A program made the position numbers and the translations under genes. A stretch of DNA of 64,000 nt, taken from contig NC_056035.1 in assembly GCF_004379255.2 (NCBI RefSeq), positions 20,481,902 through 20,545,901 of the forward strand. The letters run 5' to 3'. This document shows positions 56,680-64,000 of this stretch, piece by piece (the stretch's first letter is position 1; the number at the start of each line of letters is the position of its first letter). The notes under the pieces are model-generated. The model searched no databases. It saw nothing but the letters and a program-made list of their open reading frames with translations, and was not told the origin of the DNA. The stretch comes from Salvia splendens (taxonomy: Eukaryota; Streptophyta; Magnoliopsida; Lamiales; Lamiaceae).

Positions 56680-58268
56680 TGATAGGAGGGAAAAGATGAG
56701 ACTATGACTCTGTGTGTGTGTCAGCTGGCCAGGAGGGTACCTAGACCTAGCTGTGTCGTTGGGTCTGTGTCTATCTTCCCTATCAACAAAAAAATACCTC
56801 AACCCACTTCTACTGGCTAGTATAGTGGAGTAAGGGTCGAATCCCACAGAGATGGATGTAGGCGAGATACACTTGCGATGACATTCTGGGAGCGGTTGGT
56901 TAGCTACCACGCTTTTTTGGGGTTGAGTTTTACCTAGTCGGAAAATGAAATGGAACCTATACCCCTCCTGACCAGTAGGTCAGGGTGGGCTCTAAATGTT
57001 GCGTGCTAAGAGAAATTAAAGTGCGTGTGTAAATTAGGGTACGAGTGTGTATGTGAGAAGCTACTAGACAAAACTTACTAAAAATGACTAGACAAAAGGT
57101 AAACAGAATCAAAGGACATGCTGGCAGACTGCCTCCTGGGTGTGTAGAAAAGCTGAAAAAGTTCAAGTACAAAAGCAAAAAGCAACAAAAGCAACACAAG
57201 TGGTCCCATTCTTTGATTGTGACATTATCTTCTTCACCAAGCTAAACAAACAAGATCTAACAAACTCCATTGATGAATGATCAAGCTTGAAAATTCGAAA
57301 ATGCAATATTTAACCTGAAATCGAGAACGAAAGCTAAGAAAACTGAGATCTACGCAAACTGGTCAGCGGGACAAGGTGACAGAAGCAAGCAGAAACGATT
57401 CCCATGCATTTTTTAGAAACTTAACTCGATTAAAACTTGTAAACACTCCAAGAAAACCTAGATCTAACTAAGCAAAGCAGATTCAAGCACTTAAACCACG
57501 GAAATCAACGTAAAACTACCAGATCTAGCTACTTGGCAGAAAGAAATAATAAGCAAGCTGAAACACAAAATAAAACCACAATAAACTTCATTGCATTCAA
57601 GATTATCACCCAAAAGATATTCCAACTAAGTAGCTACTGGAATCCAAATCAAAGGCAAGCAAAAACAAGTACTTAAACTAAGAAATCTTAAAAACAAAGC
57701 AAGTAAAAGATTGTTTGGCTCATCGGAAACTGAAACTGGAGGAATTTCTGGAACTACGGCGGCTGGAATGAATCAGGCATGATGCTCCTCGCCGGCAGGT
57801 GGCCGGAATCTTCAAGTCAGGCTGCTGGATTTAGATGGAACTAAAAGCTAGTGGAGCTATTCTCCTCAAAAGTGATGTAGTAGTGATGATAAGTCCTAAG
57901 TGAAGTGGTGTGTAGATTCTCCTTTTCTTTATGTTCAGCTCCTATTTATAGGGTGGCTTGCCCTAATTTCTAGGGCTTTCTCTTCATGTGGAATGACAAT
58001 TTTGCCCTTCTTTAGATAGGTGATTATTCCAAGCAAGTCCTTCCTTCTCGTGTCCAGTTCTGTAGCATCCATCCTGACCAGTTTGCGTATTTTCTGCTCA
58101 TACTGACCAGTTTGCACACTCTTCGCAGCTTTTTCACTCGAATTCCTTCTGAACCTTCCCTCCTGATTTAATACTTCAACCTGCACACTTTAACAACTAT
58201 TTTGCAGATATTATCCAATAAAGCACCTTATACTGACCAGTAACCAAGGCCTAGAATGCGACTTATCA
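56680..58268 (-). repeat. 3' LTR of Athila B (1589 bp)
   Basis: On minus it runs TGATAAGTCGCATTC to CCCTCCTATCA. Promoter-like CACCCTATAAATAGG (minus) near 57945-57958. The first 25 bases match element A closely, the rest only partly. Confidence 0.93.
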
Positions 58269-60109
58269 AACTGCTCACACTTACCACATGCTTGTCCTCA
58301 AGCGTGAAGAACAAACATAAAGAAATAAGTCGAATTCTAGCCTGGTTACACCCCTGACCGACCTAAGACTCTAAAACTTGGACGCAAAGAAAAACACATA
58401 AACGACGGACAACACACATAAACAGACTCACAAGCACTTAAACACATTGAACGGGCTATATTTTCAACCATCCATCCCCTTGGGATTAAGTGCAATCCGG
58501 CCTTAGACAGCCTTGAACTTCTGCCGCCCCCCTTTTCCTTCCCAGTCAGTATATCTGCTCGTCAAGATCACCCAAACTCTCGGCCAAACACCAGATTCGC
58601 TCAGTCGCTCATTCCTCACTAGGGATATTAGGACTGTTTTCTCTCAAAATGCTGAACCACAGATGCTTCGGACTCAGATCTCACGTGCGGCTCCTGAAGG
58701 GCTTTAAGGTTTGTAACGGGGCTATTGGTTTGTAGTGTATGGGGTAGATGTTCCTAAGGCTCTAAGGTTCAAAAACTACTACTTTATTTCGATGTGGGGG
58801 AACTGTGTGCATTTGAGCTCTTGGCTGTTGCTTCTCTTTGGCTGGACGTTTTCTGATATTGGACTCCAACTGGTCAGTAGCTTCTTTGTGGCTTCGCCAC
58901 CCTTATTCCTTCTTCTTTCTTTTTGTGGTCAAGTGTTTTTGACCATTTTCTTCAACTTTTCTTTATGTGGCTTCGCCACCCTTATTCCTTCTTATATTTT
59001 TTGGACCTGGAATTTCTCCTGATCGATTTTCTCCTTCCTTCTCGATTTCTTTTTCTAGTTGTTTTTTTTGTATGTCCTCCTGGCCAGTCGCCTTCTTGCC
59101 TTATGCCTCGCACACACAGTCCCAGTGGCTAGTGGGTTATATATCTGGGTATAGATTTGGCTAGAAAGAGGGGTTCTAAAGGATGGTTTTTTTTTTTTTT
59201 TTAAGATGGGGGGTTTCCTACTGCCTTCAGGACTTGCTACACGCAGTCACCTTACCCTAGGCATCATGTGGCAGGCACTCTTTTCTTTTCTAAATTGGTG
59301 GAAAGTGGTTCCACTTAGGCTTATAACTCACAATTTAAGAAGGCTTTTGTATCTGGCTCTAAGGATGAGTTTTTCTCTCATACTTGCGTCATCTATACTG
59401 ACTAGGAGATACTAAGGGGGATGGCTTCCATTGTCCAGCATGTCTTATCTCCCTCAATTCCCTTCACCGTCAGTTCGAAGCAGTTGAGTTTTAAGCCCGT
59501 GTTTTAACACATGTCCTAAAAAAAACCAAAACTTAACCTAAACTGACTTACTAGGGACTGACTCGACACATGACAACACATATATACAATTATACTGGCC
59601 ATTCTCTCCCCCTTCCACTTCATCCTTGTTTGCCTTCATGCAAGTTTAGTGAAGTGGAAAACAAGATGACCAGTATCCAACACATAGAAGCACAAAAGAC
59701 CAGAAAACACATAACACATGGAAAACATATTATGTATGAAACTTCTCACACTTAGACTATGCAATAGGCTAAGTGAGAGAAGAATAACGAACATAGAGAA
59801 CACATAAACAATGTGGAAAAAGAACTAATATGCAAAACATACTATGTCAACAAAAACTTCTCACACTTAGACTATGCAATAGGCTAAGTGGGAGAAGGTA
59901 TAGGATTCACATAAAAAAAACACAAAACAAAGACAACTTCTAAACATCCTAAACACATATAATGTTGTAAACCCTCGTCTTCTCACTCTTAGACTATGGA
60001 ATAGACTAAGTGTTATGAATGAGGGTATACGCATGCTAAAACATGTACAAAAAAAAAAAAAAAAGCAGCTAGAAAAAAAACTCAAGTTTACTGAAAATAA
60101 AAAGAACTC
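58269..60109 (-). other. 3' non-coding region of Athila B
   Basis: Counterpart of 53019-54785 in element A: pre-LTR block 58269-58312, two GTGGCTTCGCCACCCTTATT repeats (58888-58914, 58967-58993), a CCACTTCAT...GTGAAGTGG pair near 59615-59660, and three hairpins at 59745-59779, 59860-59893 and 59982-60013. No coding recognised. Confidence 0.8.
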
Positions 60110-61437
60110 TAACTGGTCAGTTGGTAGGGTTGGTCATCTTCTCTTCTGAATCCTCTTTGGTCAGGAGCCTTGTGCAGTTTCCTTCTTGAGTTCCTTTGTT
60201 GGTACACATCAGGGGTGCCACTCTTTTTCTTATGATTCTTGAAAGTCCCCTTGATTTTCCTCTTTTCCATGGGCCGCAGATGATGGTTGCTGGGGACCTT
60301 GCTCCCGATCAGTTTGGGCACTTGTCCCAGCTTCTTGATCATAATGGCCGATAGGACCACCCTGGGCTTCTTCGTCTCCTTCTTTTGCTTTGCTGCCCCA
60401 TAGCCTTTCCTCTTTCTTTCTTGGTTGCATTTTCTTTCTTTGTCTTGATTTTCCTGTAAGTCAGTTTCTGATACTGGTGTCTCTTTCTGGGCAGCAGGGA
60501 TGGTAAGTGGATTGTCGATGTTGGCCTCTTGTACTGGCTGGGAGAAAGTTGCAGTCGGGTTCTACCCAGGCTTTGTAGGAGAACCCCCTTCCTGGATAGT
60601 AAGGGTCGATGACGGATGTCCAACAACAGCAAGGGTCTCTGACTTAATTGTAGCATGTTTTGGATCCTCCCCAGGTTTTGTAGGAAGTCCACTATCTTCC
60701 TGGCCAATATCAGTGTCCTTGCTCTTCTTTTTGTTGCAAGGAATCTTGTCCTCCTCACTTGAGATCTCTACAAGGTCATGAACCTTGCTGGCCCCCTTCT
60801 TTTTCCCAATGCTACGCCCGATGATTAGCCTCGATGCGCGCTTCAGCCCTAGTTTTCTCTCTGCCTTCTTCTCGGCCAGTTGGTGAGCCCCAGTGGCTCT
60901 AGCAAATCTTGACTTCTGAAAAATAGTCTCTTCAATATCCTGGTCAGTAAGCGTTTGGCTATTGGTTAGATCACACCATCTTGGGTCACTCCTCTTGGGT
61001 GATAGCTTCTTTAAGACCATGGTTGGAGTGTTGCCTTCTATCACAATCTTTTCTTCATCCCTTGTACTTCCAACTATGTACACCTTTATATTTGTACCGA
61101 ATGGAGGTAGCTTTACAGCTTGGATGCAAGGTATGGTCACTTCAAGTTTCCCAAAGATAGACATGTAGTCTACGGGTTCTCCCTCCTTCCTCTTTTTTTC
61201 AAAACAGTAAGGGAATGACTTTTCTTCCTTCACCTCTTCATCAGGTTCTTTAGTGGTTTCCCTTGAATTCTCTTCCGGGCCTTGATTGATTTCAGGTTCA
61301 GCAACTGGTTCAGTTTCATCAGGACCACTCCTCTTGATCAGTATGTCCCCCATATCCTTCGTCTTACTTGATTCCCCAAATGACTCCTTCCGCTCAGGCT
61401 CCTTGTAGGATGTTCCTGCCACAATGTCACCTTGCTC
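60110..61437 (-). pseudogene. Athila B fused remnant of gag end, pol start and ORF-1
   Basis: A minus-strand frame 60562-61422 starts where gag leaves its frame. It reads the gag/pol junction (VDYMSIFGKLEVTIP, matching element A at 44100), then loses about 180 residues, including the protease (KRSDPR joined to WCDLTNSQTLTDQDIEE). It then passes into a basic, acidic-patch sequence (VHDLVEISSEEDKI) resembling the middle of element A's ORF-1. Shorter Lys/Gln-rich frames continue to about 60110. No enzyme motif remains. It is the scar of at least two internal deletions. Confidence 0.75.
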
Positions 61438-63407
61438 ACATTAGCCTTGTCAGGTATTTGCACCGTAACTGGGAGCCTTTCCTCATTCTCACAAATCTCG
61501 TTCATCGAACTGGCCAGGTGGGACAGTTGCTTATTCAGCATGTCCATATTTTCCTTATGCTCTTTCTGGGCGTTTTGCATGCCTTGCACCACTTCATTAT
61601 TTGACTGAAATTCACTCCTCATGGTTTGTTGGTAAGCAAGCATCTCTCCCATCATCTCTTCCATAGATCTTTCTGACTTGTTTTGGTGTGGGAAATGGTT
61701 AGGGTTTTGCTGATGGTGGGGATTATACTGGGTGTTAGGGTATGGGTGGTAGGAATAGTTTGGCTGATTTTGATGAGAGGGGTACTGGCCGAATTGGTTA
61801 GAGTTGTGGGATTGACTGTGATTGGGATTCAGGTGGTGTTGGTAGGGATATTGCTGGTGATGGGAGTTATACTGGGTGTTAGGGTATGGGTGGTAGGAAT
61901 AGTTTGGCTGATTTTGATGAGAGGGGTACTGGCCGAATTGGTTAGAGTTGTAGGGGTAGTTTGGCTGATTTCGGTATGAAGGGTACTGACTGAACTGGTT
62001 GGGGTAGTGATGCTGGTTAGGGTTAGAGTTTTGGTTTTGTGGGTTTTGGTTTTGGGGTTGTTGGTTCCTTCCTGACCAGTTAAACTGGTGGTCAGGGTTT
62101 GCTAGGCCACGGTTTGGGTTTTGGTTCGGATGGGAGTTATATTGGTTCTGACCTTGACCTTGGTTTTGATTCTGGTTCCCATGTCCCCAACGAAAGTTCG
62201 GGTGATCCCTCCATGGTGCATCCCGTTGCCTACCCTGGATCCAATTCCCACTTGAATTAAAGTAGCCGGCAGCATTGACCTGCTCCATACTGGCCAAGTC
62301 GTTTGGCTGATCATAGGTCAACCCTTGATTCCCTTGCTTTGCACCCTTGTAGCTCCCAGTTAAGGAAGGTGGTGGAGTGTTTTTCTCAATTGCACTCAGA
62401 AGTGTCTTCTTCAACTCTTCCATCTTCAAATCCATCTTCTGTTCAAGCTTCTGCTCCTGATCAGTAAACGAGGCACTTGCAACCCTTTCTCGGCTGTATC
62501 CATCCCTTGAATTGTCGTACTCCTTCTTTGCACTTAGTAGCTTCCCTAGGACCCTCTTCGCTTCGCTGACCCGTAGTTGCGTGAAGCTTCCTCCGGACGA
62601 TGAGTTTACAAGATCCTTGGTTGTCTTGTTCATCCCCTCATAGAAGGTATGGTGTATCTCAATATCCGTCATGCGATGGTTCGGACACGCATCCAACAGA
62701 CCCATGTATCTTGACCAGTACTGAGTAAGGGTCTCATCATAACTTTGTGTAACTCCTCGAATTTTTTCTCTTAGTGCGCTTGTCCTGGCCGCTGGGAAGA
62801 ACTGATCCAAGAACATCATCTTGAAGTCAGACCAGGTTCTGATACAATTTGGTGGCAGCCTCTTGAACCAAGTATTCGCCTCCCCTTTAAGGGCAAGGGG
62901 AAGGGCCTTCAGTCTGTAATCATTTTCGCTCGACCCCGCTGGCCGCTTTTGAGCCTTGCAGATTTTGCAAAATTCATGCAAGAACTCGTATGGGTTGTCA
63001 CAACTCCTCCCTAAGAACACAGGCAGGACGGCCATAATACGAGGCTTCACGTAGACTGCTTCTTGTCCTAGGGTCATGACGATTACTTGCGGTGGTTCAC
63101 CATCCAAGTGGGCGTACAATGAGCTTATCTCGGGATCATCTTCCTGGTCGTCAGCCATGTTGGCTTTCTCATCTTCAGCTGCGGATATTGATTCCGGTTC
63201 ACTCTTGATGGCTGTGCCGCGATCCCCCTCTTCGCTCGCATCCAAGTCAACAGGCAAGGCAGCGGTTAATTCTGAATGAGTGGTGACTGGATTCACCCCT
63301 TCTTCCTTTGGCCAGTTGGACTTAGTTTCATTTAACTGCGGAACACAAAAAATAAAGAAAAGTTTATCTACAATATTTACACCAAAATTCTTAACAAAAC
63401 TCCTCAT
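61338..63407 (-). CDS. Athila B gag
   Basis: Open frame of 689 residues on minus, sharing most of its length with element A's gag. The domain LKGEANTWFKRLPP, LTQYWSRYMGLL, HHTFYEGMNKTTKDL lies at about residues 170-270. DAPWRDHPNFRWGHGNQNQ follows, then about 200 residues rich in Gln, Asn, Tyr and Pro, longer than in A because of a 144-bp tandem duplication. A coiled-coil-like tail (MQNAQKEHKENMDMLNKQL) follows. No CCHC zinc knuckle. The frame ends after VSKVTL, where one base is missing relative to A, so the last 30 residues are out of frame. The true start is uncertain; the first 80 residues have little similarity to A. It may still supply capsid protein. Confidence 0.88.
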   Translation of the reverse strand: MRSFVKNFGVNIVDKLFFIFCVPQLNETKSNWPKEEGVNPVTTHSELTAALPVDLDASEEGDRGTAIKSEPESISAAEDEKANMADDQEDDPEISSLYAHLDGEPPQVIVMTLGQEAVYVKPRIMAVLPVFLGRSCDNPYEFLHEFCKICKAQKRPAGSSENDYRLKALPLALKGEANTWFKRLPPNCIRTWSDFKMMFLDQFFPAARTSALREKIRGVTQSYDETLTQYWSRYMGLLDACPNHRMTDIEIHHTFYEGMNKTTKDLVNSSSGGSFTQLRVSEAKRVLGKLLSAKKEYDNSRDGYSRERVASASFTDQEQKLEQKMDLKMEELKKTLLSAIEKNTPPPSLTGSYKGAKQGNQGLTYDQPNDLASMEQVNAAGYFNSSGNWIQGRQRDAPWRDHPNFRWGHGNQNQNQGQGQNQYNSHPNQNPNRGLANPDHQFNWSGRNQQPQNQNPQNQNSNPNQHHYPNQFSQYPSYRNQPNYPYNSNQFGQYPSHQNQPNYSYHPYPNTQYNSHHQQYPYQHHLNPNHSQSHNSNQFGQYPSHQNQPNYSYHPYPNTQYNPHHQQNPNHFPHQNKSERSMEEMMGEMLAYQQTMRSEFQSNNEVVQGMQNAQKEHKENMDMLNKQLSHLASSMNEICENEERLPVTVQIPDKANVSKVTLWQEHPTRSLSGRSHLGNQVRRRIWGTY
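61707..61951 (-). repeat. 144-bp tandem duplication in the gag low-complexity region
   Basis: An 84-bp block at 61724-61807 recurs essentially unchanged at 61868-61951, spaced 144 bp (48 codons). The frame is kept and the Gln/Asn/Tyr-rich segment is doubled. A further shorter partial repeat follows toward 61985. Confidence 0.9.
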
Positions 63408-63493
63408 AAACTAATAAACAAAAGAAAAGAAAAATAATTAACTATATGTACACCAAAGTGTCATGCAACAAATGTATGCAAAAACGCCATCCA

Positions 63494-63511
63494 TCCCCGG
63501 CAACGGCGCCA
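63494..63511 (-). other. primer-binding site of Athila B
   Basis: On minus, TGGCGCCGTTGCCGGGGA, identical to that of element A and two bases from the 5' LTR. Confidence 0.92.
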
Positions 63512-63513
63512 TT

Positions 63514-64000
63514 TGATAGGAGGGAAAAGATGAGACTATGACTCTGTGTGTGTGTCAGCTGGCCAGGAGGGTACCTAGACCTAGCTGTGTCGTTGGGTCT
63601 GTGTCTATCTTCCCTATCAACAAAAAAATACCTCAACCCACTTCTACTGGCTAGTATAGTGGAGTAAGGGTCGAATCCCACAGAGATGGATGTAGGCGAG
63701 ATACACTTGCGATGACATTCTAGGAGCGGTTGGTTAGCTACCACGCTTTTTTGGGGTTGAGTTTTACCTAGTCGGAAAATGAAATGGAACCTATACCCCT
63801 CCTGACCAGTAGGTCAGGGTGGGCTCTAAATGTTGCGTGCTAAGAGAAATTAAAATGCGTGTGTAAATTAGGGTACCAGTGTGTATGTGAGAAGCTACTA
63901 GACAAAACTTACTAAAAATGACTAGACAAAAGGTAAACAGAATCAAAGGACATGCTGGCAGACTGCCTCCTGGGTGTGCAGAAAAGCTGAAAAGGTGCAA
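63514..64000 (-). repeat. 5' LTR of Athila B, partial
   Basis: Matches 56680-57167 with a few substitutions and continues past the window edge. Confidence 0.93.

Larger units (their letters stand above)
56680..64000 (-). mobile_element. Athila-type element B, non-autonomous, runs off the window
   Basis: Minus-strand element with 3' LTR 56680-58268, internal region 58269-63511 and the start of the 5' LTR at 63514-64000. The visible 487 bp of 5' LTR differ from the 3' LTR at about six positions, so it is young. It keeps gag, primer site, 3' hairpins and the pre-LTR block, but protease, reverse transcriptase, RNase H, integrase and most of the ORF-1 gene are deleted. Inserted in the same Copia pol as element A. 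The target duplication would be GTCTC (56675-56679); its partner is outside the window. Confidence 0.92.

Noticed and set aside
57935..58186. 83-residue frame in the Athila B LTR, basic and charged
   Set aside because: Spans the promoter-like region of the LTR, and no equivalent frame was noticed in the LTR of element A.

Overview
This is nuclear DNA of a flowering plant, most probably a eudicot. The evidence is AT-rich non-coding DNA, one spliced plant transcription-factor gene with short GT-AG introns, several TA-flanked Stowaway-like MITEs, and dense Copia and Ty3/gypsy LTR retrotransposons. No bacterial or organellar gene was seen. I cannot fix the species from sequence alone.

Only one host gene is supported: a six-exon GARP/MYB-CC factor of the PHR1-LIKE type on the minus strand (7990-9707). 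Left of it (1-7477) are small repeats and a 2.7 kb PIF/Harbinger-type DNA transposon (4800-7474). That transposon carries only a broken Myb/SANT-like gene and is itself hit by a Stowaway-like MITE and a hAT-type element. Right of the gene come a solo LTR (10898-11988), a fold-back element (12061-12512), a decayed Copia element with 203/202-bp LTRs and target duplication GAAAC (12555-17857), and MITEs.

19682-27438 is a very young Tat-lineage Ty3/gypsy element. Its two 686-bp LTRs look identical, its target duplication is GGGAC, it has dual RNase H domains, and its gag-pol frame carries two in-frame stops. 27444-35900 holds older debris: an Athila-like LTR remnant, a Mutator-like element with a 9-bp duplication, a Helitron 3' end and a 2.6 kb solo LTR.

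From about 36 kb to the right edge is a nest. A Ty3/gypsy gag (+) is cut by a Copia element (-). The Copia pol is cut by a 15.9 kb Athila-type element A (+, 40355-56275, duplication ACTGT) and by a second Athila-type element B (-, 56680 to beyond the window). Element A is in turn interrupted by a chromovirus-like solo LTR (50375-51944) inside its third gene. Element B keeps gag and LTRs but has lost protease, reverse transcriptase, RNase H and integrase, so it could only move with proteins supplied by a relative such as A. A and B share conserved 3' hairpins, a shared pre-LTR block and a recurrent near-palindrome TACTGRYCAGTA. These are the least explained signals in the window.

Every retroelement gag-pol seen here has at least one stop or frameshift, so none looks autonomous as read.
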